Positions 22,391 to 33,810 of a stretch of DNA of 64,000 nt are shown here, piece after piece; position 1 is the stretch's first letter, and every line of letters starts with the position of its first letter. The stretch lies in contig NC_081827.1 of the NCBI RefSeq assembly GCF_030867095.1, positions 27,652,001 through 27,716,000 on the forward strand. Direction: 5' to 3'. The position numbers were made by a program, and so were the translations under genes. The notes under the pieces were generated by a model. It was not told the origin of the DNA, ran no database searches, and worked only from the letters and a program-made list of their open reading frames with translations. Source of the DNA: Alligator mississippiensis. Lineage: Eukaryota; Chordata; Crocodylia; Alligatoridae.

Positions 22391-25057
22391 GTGGGGGAGA
22401 AGATCCCACTGTCATACACAAATCCTCTAGCCACAGTGGAAGGTACGCAAGCAATGAACGTCCAGATAAGTACTGGCATCTTGAGATGCTGGCAACATGA
22501 CAAAAAACCTGACAAAAAACCTGAGGTGACTAAGGGAGAACTCAGGTATCTTTATGGGAATGCCAGAAGCATAGGAAATAAACAAGAGGAACTGGCACTC
22601 CTTCTAGTAGATAAGGAATTTGATTTGACTGGGTTGACGGCGACCTGGTGGGATGACACACATGACTGGGCACTGAATATTGAAGGCTACAGGCTTTACA
22701 GGAAGGATTGGGTTGGGAAGAAGGGAGAAGATGTGGCCCTCTACGTGAAAGAACGGTACCCCTCCCTGAAGGTCATGTTTGACAGCAGGGAAAGGTCCCT
22801 TGAGACCCTCTGGGGGACCAGAAGAGGGAGACCTGATGGTGAGAGTCCACTACAGGTCTCCCTCCCACAAAGGGGAGAACAATCAGGTATTCTCCAGAGA
22901 ACTGACTGAGGCAGCTCACACTAGAGACAGGATTGTCATGGGTGACTTCAATTACCCTGACATCTATTGGGAGGGCCATTCAGCCACCTCCTTGGCAACA
23001 ATAGACAATCTGTTCCTGACACAGGTTGTAGAAGGACCTACTAGGGGTATAGCCACTCTGGATTTAGTACTGACCAAAGGGGAGGACATGATAGGCGACC
23101 TGAGAATTGGTCATACTCTGGGCGACAGCAATCACGACTTGATTAGGTTCACCATAAGACTGGGAAATCAAACAGCAGAAGAGAAGTCCTAGATTTCATA
23201 AAGGCAAACTTTGCCAAACTCAGGAGGCTAACTGGACAGGCCCTCTGCGACCAGCGATTGGATGACTTGGGAGTTCAGGAACAGTTATGCTTTCTTAAGA
23301 CGACAATTTTCACTGCCCAAAAACAGGCCATCCCCATATGGACAAAAAGCAGAAAATTAGCCAAGAGACCCGCTCGGCTCAACAGGGATGTTAGGGAACT
23401 ATTGAAAAAGAAAGAAGCAGCATACAAGCAATGGAAGAATGGTTCAGGAACTAGAGAGGGATATACCCATATTGATAGGACCCACAGATATGAGACATGA
23501 AAAGCCAAGGCAAGTGTGGAGATCAAGCTGGCAACTGGAATAAAGGACAACAAAAAGTCCTTTTATAGATACATAGGGAGCAAGAAAAAAAAATCGGGAT
23601 CTACTGTGGGACCCCTACTGAATACTCAGGGGCAGCCCACAGTTGATCCCCATGAAAAGGCAGAACTCCTAAATACCTACTTCACATCACTACTCCTCAA
23701 AACAAAATGGGGGCTGTTCACCTGATCAGAGGATCAGGGAATATGGGGAAAACAACAGACTACATGTAATCAATCCCAAACAGGTGAGGGATCTTCTATA
23801 ACACTTGGACATTTTAAAGTCCGCCGGGCCAGTTGTCCTGCATCCGAGAGTCCTGAAAGAACTGGCTGAGCTTATATCAGCACCACTGGCAAAGTTGTTC
23901 AAAGGGTCATGGAACTCAGGAGTGGTCCCTGACAACTGGAAGAGGGCCAACATGGTGCTCATCCTCAAGAAAGGGGAGAGGGATAACCCTGAAAACTACA
24001 GACTGGTCAGCCTAACCTCGGTCCTGGGTAAAATTTTTGAAAAATTTGTTAAGGAGGCCATCAATTACAAGATGGTTACTGATGGGGTGTTAAGAAGCAA
24101 CCAGCATGGCTTTGTTGAGGGTAGATCATGCCTGACAAACCTGGCGTCCTTCTACAACCAGGTAACTAAACATCTGGACAAGGGGCACGAGGTCAATGTC
24201 ATTTACTGAGACTTCAGTAAAGCCTTTGATTCTGTCTTTCATGAAATTCTCTCAACCAAACTGGACAGTACTGGACTGGACCACTCTACAGTGAAGTGGG
24301 TGGACAACTGGCTTAGAAGCCAATCACAGAGAGTTGTAATTGATAGGATGGCTTCATTCTGGAGGGCCGTCTCTAGTGGTGTCCCCCAGGGATTGGTGAT
24401 TGGACCCGTGCTCTTTAACATATTTATTAATGACCTAGATGAGGGGGCAGAAAGCTCAGTGATCAAATTCACAGATGATACCAAGTTGTGGGCAAATGTG
24501 GACACATCAGAAGGTAGGGCAAAGATCCAGGACAACCTTGACAGACTGGATTTATGGGCAGAATGGAATCAGATGAGGTTTAACAGGGAGAAGTGCAAGG
24601 TCCTTCACCTGGGTAGGAAGAAGCTTCACTATAACTACATAATGGGTGGTGGTCCACAGGCTGGCACAGCATCTGAACAGGACCTGGAGGTCACAACAGA
24701 CTGGAAGATGAGCATGAACCAACAGTGTGATGAATTGCCAGAAGGGCAAACAGAACTCTTGTGTGCATCAGCTGATGTGTGGCCAATAGATCCAAGGAGG
24801 TGCTTCTCCCTCTCTGTTCAGCATTGGTGAGGCCACAGCTGGAGTACTATGTCCAATTCTGGGCTCCACACTTCAAGAAGGACGTGGATAAGCTTGAGGG
24901 GGTACAAAGAAGGGCCACCCATATGATCAGAGGCATGGAGGACAGGCCCTATGAAGAAAGACTCTGGGAACTAGGCTTGCTCAGTCTGAGTAAGAGACGG
25001 CTGAGAGGTGACTTGATAGCTGCCTACAAGTACATCGGGGTGAGCTTCAAGATCTAG
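22391..25057 (+). pseudogene. CR1 ORF2 relic (endonuclease plus reverse transcriptase)
   Basis: The N-terminal apurinic-type endonuclease is visible in two frames: YGNARSIGNKQEEL and TATWWDDTHDW, then after a frameshift near 22790 VMGDFNYPDIYW and LGDSNHDLI. The reverse transcriptase follows from about 23800: NRW-type entry (KRANMVLILKKGERDNPENY), GFVEGRSCLTNL, a TGA stop in the Asp-containing motif (Y*DFSKAFD at about 24209), SGVPQGLVIGPVLFNIFIND, and FTDDTKLW in place of the usual FADD. The C-terminal part ([34 protein letters not shown]) lies in another frame to 25057. It is clearly non-functional. Confidence 0.9.
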
Positions 25058-26433
25058 GGGAGCAACTCTTCAGGAAAGCACCTCAAGTGAGGACAGGATC
25101 AATGGGTATAAGCTAATAGAAGGTAATTTCAGGCTCGCCACAAGGAAAAACGTTTTCTTTGAAAGGGTCAGCAGAATCTGGAACACACTGCTAGCACAGG
25201 TGGTGCAGTCACCGTCCTTGGAGGTGTTCAAGATGAGACTGGACAAACACCTTACTGAGGGCTCAGGGTCAGCTTGTCTCTCTTTGCAGCAAATATGTGG
25301 ATTATTATGAAGTTCCACTTCCTGCTCAGCTGGAGCAGTAGAGATTAGCCTGAGCGAAACACTGTCTCCTGCGGAGGGGGAGGAAGGGGGAATGGGCAGG
25401 CGGCATCTTGAGATGCTGTGATTTCTTTCAGAAGGAAGTATGTAGAGATATTCACTATCCCAGGAGAAACTGAATAGTTTCTCCTGAGAGAGTCCTGAGA
25501 CTTCTCTGGATGGTCCTGCAGATTTGTTAGTTTCCCTCATAGAGGAGGGTCATAAATGGCAGTGCCCACAAATATTTTTGATCTGTTTTATGAAAATGAC
25601 TAGATTGGTAGTTAATAGTATTCCTTTGAGCTGAGATGAGGTAAATCCAGTCAAGTGGATACAATATGTCTTTGTGTAATAAGCAAGAGACAACCCAAGA
25701 GAGGGCACAAGATCTAGGTCACACTGTACAAATTCTACTTGTACAGTTTGCTTGCATGCTGGATAATTCATCAACTTATGAGCATTAAGTAGAAGTAAAT
25801 TTATGAAGTAAGGGCAAACATGTAGTTCTTCAACTCTGCCTTTACAGACTGCTTTCTTTGGCTGTTACAGCTTTTATTTTGAAACACAACTCTATATTAA
25901 AAAAAACCCAAACCAAGCCTCAGGATTCCAAAACAGGAAAGGTTCTTTAACTCTAAAGTTACTGTGAGAAGATGTCTTTTATTTTAACAAAATCTGAGAC
26001 ACACCATCTCCTGAAAATCCTAAACTGTTGACTTCTTGGTTTCTCCTGCAGAATGGGTAACATCACAAGTACCATAAACAAAGTTTTCCCATTAATTCCC
26101 TTTATGTCTTTGATGTCACTCACTCCTGCCAGAGAAACCAGGAAGCTTGATGCATAGGCTGCTCAGAAGTTTGAGATAGTTTTGTTAAACAGTAGCTGTA
26201 ACATTCTTAAACGATAACTGTGTACATTATCCCTCCTTTGAAATTTAACAAAGGGACCATTTTTGTACACCTTTTGCAGGTCACCTTTAAAGTTAGGAAG
26301 AAAGCAACACTTTTTAGAACAAATCTGCTACAGCTCAAATCTTTATTTCATAAGAGCAGCCCTGGTTTGCCAGCTAGCCAACCACTTCATTGTGACATTG
26401 TAATGTATTGAAGAAGAAAAGCATTGTTTTTAC

Positions 26434-26513
26434 CTTATGAGAACGAGCCTGTCCTTTTCAGATGGATGATCATCCAGCCACTGGGAATAACGGGCAACAG
26501 ACCATTCTGCTCT
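26434..26513 (-). CDS. COG5: COG5 coding exon (RAEWS...LVLI)
   Basis: This 80-bp exon has acceptor TTTCTGTGCATCAG and donor AAG|GTAAAAA. Its 26 codons include [20 protein letters not shown] and DRLVLI, then AG of a split Arg completed by the terminal exon at 6016. The [13 protein letters not shown] core is diagnostic for COG5. Part of the opposite strand is also open, which is only a shadow. Confidence 0.97.
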
Positions 26514-26785
26514 CTGATGCACAGAAACATGAACAAAAAACAATTAAACGCTGGTTTGTAAAAACTACATGCTATAACGTCAAACGCATGCATAACTCTT
26601 TTCAGGAACAAAACTCAAATAAATTAAAGCCAAGTGAAGCTGGTTCATTAGTAGATCTAATGAGGAAACGGTTTCCCTGACCAGCACACCTTTTCACGGA
26701 CTTCCCTAGTCTGCATAAGGATAAAAGCAAAAAACCCAACACAGAGAAGCAGAAGGAGACCCCAGAATGGTCAATAACCATTTAG

Positions 26786-26845
26786 GATGAGAGAGAGAGA
26801 CACTCAAATCTTTAGGATGAGAGAGAGACAGATATTCAAATCTCC
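26786..26845. repeat. Tandem duplication, unit about 36 bp
   Basis: The unit tttaggatgagagagagaga...caaatc is present at about 26780 and again at about 26811, differing by a few bases. It looks like a local duplication by slippage. Confidence 0.75.
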
Positions 26846-27748
26846 AGCTCTGTTCAGACTAAGTTCGGGGACTTGAACCTAGATCTTCCATATCCCAGGT
26901 AAGCATTCTGCTTAAAACACATTCATGCTATTGGCTACCATGTGTGCATGCATATGCATGAGCAGTCTCCCCTACTTTATCACAGTGTAATCTGTTTACG
27001 TGCATACTGGAGAAGTACATAATTCACTTAACTGGATAACAAAGCAGACTGTAATTTCCTGTCCCCGGCTTAAACTGTAAGAAGCACTGGTTATCTGAAT
27101 ATCAGTTGAGTGCAAAAGCACTTAAATGTACCCATTTTTCAGCCTCAGTGTTTCTTTGTAACTACCTGCACTCTAGTTAACTGCACCGGAAGGAAGGGGA
27201 AGCAGCTGTCATAGTGTTGGTACTAGCAGACTAGAACCCAAGCACCTTGTCAGTTTCACAGTTGCTATTTTTAACAGCCCTGAAACCGAGTAGCTCCTCT
27301 TATTTTCAAGGTTTCTAACAGCATAATTGAAACCAACTACAAAAAGTCTTGAAATGGAGGAGAGCTGAGGTGCTAATCCCATGACACTGCGGGCTCTGTA
27401 CATTTAACCAGCTTGGTTTACATTTTAACTTTCAATATGTGCATAATTCATGTCAGTGCAGAGCCTTTTATCAGTCTTGCTATGTGCTTAAACAGAGTAC
27501 GCTGTATTAATAAATAAATACGTACTCACTGTGTGCGTGCGTGCATGCACGCATGTTAGAGAGAGACAGAGAGAGGGGAGAACTGTCCACTATACAGAGG
27601 TGTGCCTGACTAAAGACTAGAAGCCTTTAACAAAATAAAACCACAATATTTTTCACAGAGACATTTTAAATTAAGGATCATCAGCAGTAAAAGAAGCAAA
27701 CAGGGGAACACCTACATTTGGCAGGCAGAATAAAAGGCAACTCTTGAC

Positions 27749-28395
27749 CAGGGGCTGGCCTTAGGGAAAATGGCACCCTGGGTGCATTTTGGCACCCTTA
27801 CTTTGAGTTAAAGTTTGTAGTAGTATTAGCAAAAGTTTTAGAAATAAAGCCCAGGGGGAACTGCCCAGGGGGAATTTTAGAAATAAAGCCCAGGGGGAAC
27901 TGCTGGGCAGGACTGGGAGACTTGTCTCCCTACAACATCCCTTGGTGGTGGCCAATTAGGGCAAGGGGAGAAGAGTGGGGGAGGGCTCTTCTTTCAGCAG
28001 CCCCCAGGCAAAGAATTTGGTAAGCAGCGCTAGGCAGGTGCCCATGATGATAAGCAGCAGGAACACCAGGAGCAGATGCTACTGGCTTATGTAGCAGTCG
28101 GACTTGTAGAGTCAGTTTCAGGTGCAGGGCAGTGGATGCTGCTCACAGCCTGCCTGTTCCACCCTGTCCATCAGGGAGCGACGCCTCCTTATAATTGCTG
28201 AGCTCTGCAGCTGGCTAACTTCCACCACCCTCTCTCCAAGTCAGCAGTGCTGCTGCAAGCAAAGGCAGGTGGGCAGGGGCATGGGATGAAGTCCAGCAGG
28301 GAGGCAGCAGAAGCAGGGGTGTTGTGTGTGTGGTGCCCTCTGACCATGGCGCTATGGATGTTTGACCACACTGCCCACCTGTAAGGCCAGTCCTG
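27749..28395. mobile_element. hAT-type non-autonomous element
   Basis: The ends CAGGGGCTGGCCTTAGGG and GTAAGGCCAGTCCTG are inverted, and the perfect 8-bp duplication CTCTTGAC lies at 27741-27748 and 28396-28403. Inside is a direct duplication of about 45 bases (ttttagaaataaagcccagg at about 27835 and 27875). There is no transposase frame. Confidence 0.93.
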
Positions 28396-28405
28396 CTCTT
28401 GACTA

Positions 28406-28923
28406 CAGGCGGTCCTCGGACTTATGACCCAATTAGTTCCTGAAAATCGCATCTTAAGTTGAAACGTTGTAAATCAGAACCAATTTTCTCATAAGAAACA
28501 ATGTTATAAATGGGGGATTGGTTCCTGAACCAAGGCCCGATACCCTATTTTTCACCAAAAATACCCCAGAATTTTGTATTCGATCAATTATAGATGAGTA
28601 ATATAGTTACATTAGTGTATTTATATTGTAAATAGCAATCATATTGATTTGGAAGGACTTCTTTGAACTGACTTTGCTGGACTTTTTGAAGGGTTCTTGG
28701 TTGGAGTCTTCTCAGGAGTCTTGGCTGCTTTCTTAAAGAAAGTGTCCAAGGAAGTTTGGACAGATGTTCTCCAGGGAGATGAGCGACACAGCGAACTTGT
28801 TGCATTGGATCAAGCATTGTAAAGTCGAAACTGGCATTGTAAAGTTGAAACAGGGTGTCAATTTATAAATGTTGTAAGTGCAAAACGTTGCAACTCAAAA
28901 TGTTGTAAGTCAAGGACTGCCTG
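28406..28923. mobile_element. pogo/Tigger-like (Tc1-mariner superfamily) element
   Basis: The left end CAGGCGGTCCTCGGACTTAT and right end GTAAGTCAAGGACTGCCTG are inverted, flanked by TA on both sides (28404-28405 and 28924-28925). TA duplication plus a CAGGC...CCTCG end is the pattern of pogo/Tigger elements. Subterminal repeats (gttgaaac, gttgtaa) occur near both ends. It is 518 bp with no complete transposase frame. It lies immediately next to the hAT duplication of the preceding element. Confidence 0.88.
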
Positions 28924-29143
28924 TATTTCAATACAGCTTATCCTCGGGACACCTATTTTTTTTACTTCTATAACTAACAAAAATTTGAATCAGTGACCCC
29001 AAAACATTTGCCACAAAACAAATAAAACAAAACCAACAAGCCATAACCCAAACACTTTTGACTAAATGAATTAAAAAAGACAGCAGTATTCAACTATTTC
29101 ATGGAATATTTTAAAAAGGGAGGGGAGGACTTAAACTGATTAC

Positions 29144-29270
29144 CTGGAATGGTGATTTCAACTCAGGTGGTGCCCTTGTAAATAAGAATTGAAGAATCAG
29201 GTTGAATGGAATTATATCTCCCACAGCTGGGCTACTGGCAATATGTTCACTAGTCTGGAAAAGCAGTGGT
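29144..29270 (-). CDS. COG5: COG5 coding exon (PLLFQTSEH...KSPFQ)
   Basis: This 127-bp exon has acceptor TTTTTTCCAG and donor CAG|GTAATC. It completes a split Arg and then encodes 42 residues: [20 protein letters not shown], then [22 protein letters not shown] (the two strings are adjacent). These match vertebrate COG5 between the RSFR segment and the RAEWS exon. Phases agree with both neighbours. Confidence 0.97.
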
Positions 29271-29810
29271 CTGGAAAAAAGCAAGTTACATAAGAGAACT
29301 GTGAAAGGAAGGAAAAGGGTGTAGCTGAGAATATTGTATGTATTGTGCCAATACTGTTACACCTTTTAGAAATGAAAACTATTTCCTCCTGTGAACCTCA
29401 CTCATTTGCCAATTTACAGCATAACCTCCTAATGCAATATTTGTAGGTGATAATTTGTACAAGAAGCTTGTTATTTTAATTACACAACCTACCAACACTG
29501 TAATAGAGCACAAGTTCTATATCGTTATGAAAATGCAGTATGAATACACAGTTCGTTATCATAATAACTAACACTGAAAACAATGCAAAAAGGTGCAATT
29601 TATCTGACACTAGCATGACAAAATTCACCAAATAATAGTTATGGTATGAATAAAAATCAAGAGGAAAAACACTAAGTTGTTGCTAATTTGCACGTGAAGT
29701 TGCCAGAAGGTTTTTAATTAGAGCTACAACTAGTGGGAAGCAGGATATTACTTTAAAATTACAGTTTGGCTACACTAGTTATTGCTCGAGATATCGTGAG
29801 TGCAGCTTAC
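29271..29810 (-). other. COG5: Short COG5 intron (540 bp)
   Basis: This GT-AG intron with an AT-rich interior has no repeat or RNA gene that I can recognise. Confidence 0.85.
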
Positions 29811-29887
29811 CTGAATGACCTCAGCAGTCTGTAAGACTTCCCCAAGTCGGATACTCGCCTGCAGAGCGGAGCAACTGCTAACTCCAT
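29811..29887 (-). CDS. COG5: COG5 coding exon (MELAV...LRSF)
   Basis: This 77-bp exon has acceptor CTTCTGATTTTCCAG and donor CAG|GTAAGC. Its 25 codons include [20 protein letters not shown] and LLRSF, then AG of a split Arg. It matches the COG5 segment after LAADFAQ. It is too short for ordinary open-reading-frame filters and was found by reading the - strand between splice signals. Confidence 0.97.
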
Positions 29888-30335
29888 CTGGAAAATCAGA
29901 AGATTTTTACTTGAATCAAAATGCCCCAAGATGCAAAGGTCTGGCATGATAATGACAGACAGTATGCCAGGTCAGCATCTTATCACTAACTGCCACGTTT
30001 GGAATTGAAGAATTCTCACCAAAGGGCAAGCTGACTGGGACAGGCTTTTCTGCCTTCTTTTGTGCAATACCCCAAAGATCAGTGATTATTGGTGGCTCAC
30101 AACTAAGTATATGAGAGAATACAATGAGCTCCCAAGAGACTATCCTGGATGCACTGTTTGTCTTGGGCCATTTCATCTTTAGCAGTGAGTTTTCTGGTCA
30201 GTAGTTATATCAGTATCCCAAACTCCAGACATAGATTAGGAAGAAAGAGTATCTAGATAGATTTTAGTGACACTACTGATAGGACCTTAGTGTTAAAACC
30301 AGTATCAGACACATGCTACTAGTATGGCTGAACAT

Positions 30336-31134
30336 TAGGGGTGTGTGAAGCTGGCCATATTTGATTTGGATTTGGATTCGGCCCAATTTGGGGGACAGTG
30401 ATTCAATTAGTTGATTCAGATCACTGTCCTGATTTGATTCAGCCGAATCTGATGATTCGATGCCGATTCAGAGAACCAGTGATTCAGCCACAGACACAGC
30501 TTTAAATGTTTTTTCTTCATACCTCGATGTACCAGGTGCGGCTTGTGAATGCTGAGGCGGTGGGGTGGATGGAGCATCCCACACCAGCGCGGGGACCCCC
30601 TGCGTGCTCGGCAGTGGACCCGGAAGTACTTCCAGTCCACTTCCGGGTCCACCACCAAACACACAGGGGACCCCCCTCCCCCTGCACCCCCAACAGCTTG
30701 GCAATCGGCCATGGGGGGACCTTGGGTGCACCCCCAGACCCAGGAGGCACCAGTCGCCAAGCTGGGGGGGGGGCAGGTCCCCTGTGCGCTCCGTAGCAGA
30801 CCCAGAAGTGGACCGGAAGTGCTTCTGGTTCACTTCTGAGTCCATCGCCGAGCGAGCTGGGGCCCCCCGCCCCCATGAGCCTGTGGGACACTCCATCTGC
30901 CTCATCATCTCAGCATTCACAAGCCGCCTGGTACCTTGACATACGTAGAAAAAGCATTTAAAGCTGTGTCTATGTCTGAATCATCAAATCTCTCCAAATC
31001 AATTTGGAGAGTTCCGATTCGATTCAGAGAGATTAAAGGGTCTCCTGATTTGATTCAGATTTGGAGATTCAGCCACTGAATCAGGCTGAATCTCCACCAA
31101 ATTGAATCAGCGACCGAAACCTCACACAGCCCTA
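30336..31134. mobile_element. hAT-type element with long inverted arms
   Basis: The left end TAGGGGTGTGTGAAGC and right end CTCACACAGCCCTA lie between perfect 8-bp duplications CTGAACAT (30328-30335 and 31135-31142). The two arms, about 200 bases each, are rich in gattcag/gaatc words and are inverted copies: cagacacagctttaaatg near 30490 mirrors catttaaagctgtgtctatg near 30956. The GC-rich centre (30550-30900) contains the inverted pair GGACCCGGAAGT / ACTTCCGGGTCC at 30616-30650. It is the same family as 53042-54238. Confidence 0.93.
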
Positions 31135-33225
31135 CTGAACATCCCTCTGGGTAAAAGAGCTGACAAAACAGCCTTCTCCAAAATACAAGGGCACAAAGTC
31201 TACATATACTAGAAGATGACAGCTGGGATTTATTGTCACTGGGTTACTTAAAGGCATAGTCACATCTAAGAGTGATACCTTCTAACTCAAAGATCTGCTC
31301 TCTGGATTCTGAGTGATGGCTGCTAGGCTCAGTGATAAAATCAGGGATTGCTAGAGAGTGTTTTTTGTTTTTCACAGAGTGCAGAACCCCACGTGCCAGG
31401 GACAGAATCCTGATTCAAGGTGAGGTGTATGACAAAAAACAATTTCAACTTTCAGATCCCATGTAGAGTTATTGGGGGGGAGGCTAATAGAAACTGAAGA
31501 ATCATCCTTTTATAAGGAAGCCGAGAAAGTGTAAAATGGAGTCATTAGAACACAGACATGAAATCCCTTAATACCATTATCTCACTACATCATTACTTAA
31601 ATGCCCAGCAGTATTATATATTTCACTAATAATGAACAAATAAACAAACAGTGGCTATGGCTTTTAGACACATGGCAAGTCTTTCCCATTCCAGAAGGTG
31701 GCACTCAACAATAGTGGGATAGGAACTTTACATGTACATTTTGAATCACTGATTTAAAAAACATCTTAGACATTACTTATTTACTTAGCTTGGTGGAGTA
31801 ACTAGGGCAGGGCAAACAGAACAACCACCCAGGTGCCAACTGAGAGAGGGGTGGCAAAAAAAAAAGTAGCTGCTGCCGGTACTTCACGATCAGAATTGTG
31901 ATCACAGCAGAAACCAGAAGTTGCTGTAGCCCAGATGCCCGGATGCTGATGATTCAAACTCTTGTTGGTTGAGGCTTTCTATTTCTATATACTGCATAAT
32001 TACACTAAATTTCAAAGGGACAAAAATGAATAAATAGCTGGAAGAGAAGACACTTTGAAATCCTCTTGACATTTCTATAACATTATTGAACTCACTCCAC
32101 TGTATCTGTAGCAGGATGATATTTATAGCAAGGACTTTTAACATCATTATTTTCTCCAATAATATAACCTTTTTTTCCCAAATAAAACTGCCAGATCACA
32201 TGCTGACACAGAGATTTCACAAATCACATTTAACTGTATATGTGGGATTCTTAGTTAGTGTGAGCATACAAGAACAAAGTGGGCATGGCCACCTGTGTTA
32301 TCATACTCTTAGACTGGTTCATTTCTCACCCCCAGTATGATAAACTAGCAAAGCAGCAGTGGTAGAGGGACAGTAAAGTGGTAATTAGGAGATTTTCAAA
32401 GGCCCAGATGGCAATGAAGCATCTAACGCCCACTGAACATTAACAGGAACTAAGAGTGAAATTTTCTCATTGCTTCTTTCAGGTGTTGGCTGGAAGTAAA
32501 TCACTTCCAATAGGAGGTAGGTGCTGAAATCCATTTGGTGCTTTATAAAATTCCAAACTAGTCACCTAACTGCTACTTGGACCTTTGAAAATCAAGGCAT
32601 AGAGTGCAAATTGTTCTCTCTGAGGAGGAGAGAGACCCAACCTAGGAAAAGACCAGACAGGATGTTACCTAACAATTTTTAAAGGATTTCCTCCCTGCAA
32701 AGTGGATATGATTAAGTGGGTAAGATTTTAGTTGAACTTTTGTTTTTACAAAGTTCAGCCAAAGATACGAATTCAGTAAAACAAATGCCAATAATCTATA
32801 TGACCAATAGCTTAAGAATGTCCTTAACTCCACATTTTTGGTCTTAAGTATGCAAAAGAGCATGATTTACTTTAGAATACTCTGTTCTTAAACTCCAACC
32901 TTTATTCATTCTAGGAAATTATGAGTATTGCCAGAACTATATAAATTTAAAGGAAGCAGATGGCTGATTCGTGAAACAGTAGGTGCCAAATAAAAAATGT
33001 TTTGTGAGTTTGGAAGTCTATACCCTCTAGGATGAGTCATGAAAAGTGGGACTGAGTGAGGCTAATGTGGTAAGAACATACTTGAACAATATAAACTCAG
33101 ACCTCCAACACTACTAGGTTGTGTACTGTAACTTGATGTAGTCAGTCAACAGCTACAATTCAAGTATAATTAAGATTGTTCCTTTTATTTGAGCATGTGC
33201 TTTATTTGACTGAATTAGATCAGGG

Positions 33226-33450
33226 ATGCTCAACCTTTGGCCCATGGGCCAAATGTGGCCCATAGAGAAATAGATATCTGACCCACAGGGTTCCCCATGG
33301 ATCGGGAAATTTGGTGGCAGGGAGCAGTGGCAATAACTATGACCACCCTCCCTTGCTGCCAAATTCCCAAGCCCCGCACAGGGGGAGTGGTGGCAAGAGC
33401 TGCTGCCCTCACCGTGGGAACAGCTGAAATGAATGTGCATCGGTGGCCTC
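33226..33450. mobile_element. hAT-type element, truncated or diverged
   Basis: It starts CAGGGATGCTCAACCTTTGG with the gcccatgggccaaatgtggc phrase typical of these hAT families. The right end and duplication were not found. It abuts or lies inside the CR1 fragment that begins near 33455. Confidence 0.55.
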
Positions 33451-33454
33451 AAAG

Positions 33455-33810
33455 ATATTAAGAGATGTATTGAATGCAAGTCATGGGAAGTGATTCTTCT
33501 TATCTACTGAATCCTAAGGCCTCTCCTGGAGTATTGTTTTGGGCACCAGATTTCAAGAAAGACATGAACAAACTGGAAAGGGCACAGTGGAGAACTACAA
33601 ACAAGATCTAGAAAACATGACATATGAGGAAGAATTAGAAAAACTATTTAGTCTCCAGAAGACAAGACTGGGGAGTGGGGAATTTGATAACAGCCTTCAA
33701 ATAAAAATCTGCTGTTATAAAGAGGATGGTGATCAGCTATTCTACATGCCCTCAGGGAACAGAGGTAGAAGCAAGGAAAATTTTGGCTGGATATTAGGAA
33801 GAACCTTCTT
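33455..33810 (+). mobile_element. CR1 ORF2 3' fragment
   Basis: The + strand reads as CR1 C-terminal coding sequence: gcaagtcatgggaagtgatt, cctctcctggagtattgttt, ttcaagaaagacatgaacaa and ggatattaggaagaaccttc. The preserved stretch includes the EELEKLF-type segment (SLQKTRLGSGEFDN) but is diverged. It is an old, truncated copy. Confidence 0.8.

Larger units (their letters stand above)
21769..25275 (+). mobile_element. CR1 LINE, long but decayed copy
   Basis: This is about 3.5 kb of CR1 in + orientation, opposite to COG5. It contains relics of ORF1 (SGNH-esterase-like) and ORF2 (endonuclease plus reverse transcriptase), both broken by stops and frameshifts. The 5' end is truncated within ORF1. 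The 3' end is placed where similarity to the CR1 C-terminus stops (gacaaacaccttactgaggg); the usual 3' UTR and terminal octamer repeats are not recognisable, so the right border is approximate. Confidence 0.88.
26514..29143 (-). other. COG5: COG5 intron (2.6 kb)
   Basis: This GT-AG intron holds a short tandem duplication at 26786, a GTGC-type microsatellite at 27531-27556, a hAT element (27749-28395) and a Tigger-like element (28406-28923). Nothing else was recognised. Confidence 0.85.

Noticed and set aside
22391..22909. 172-codon frame as a host gene
   Set aside because: Its sequence is the CR1 endonuclease start (NARSIGNKQEEL), so it belongs to the LINE relic.
26462..26680. + strand 72-codon frame starting [11 protein letters not shown]
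   Set aside because: It is the antisense shadow of the COG5 exon at 26434-26513, which has splice sites and family matches on the - strand.
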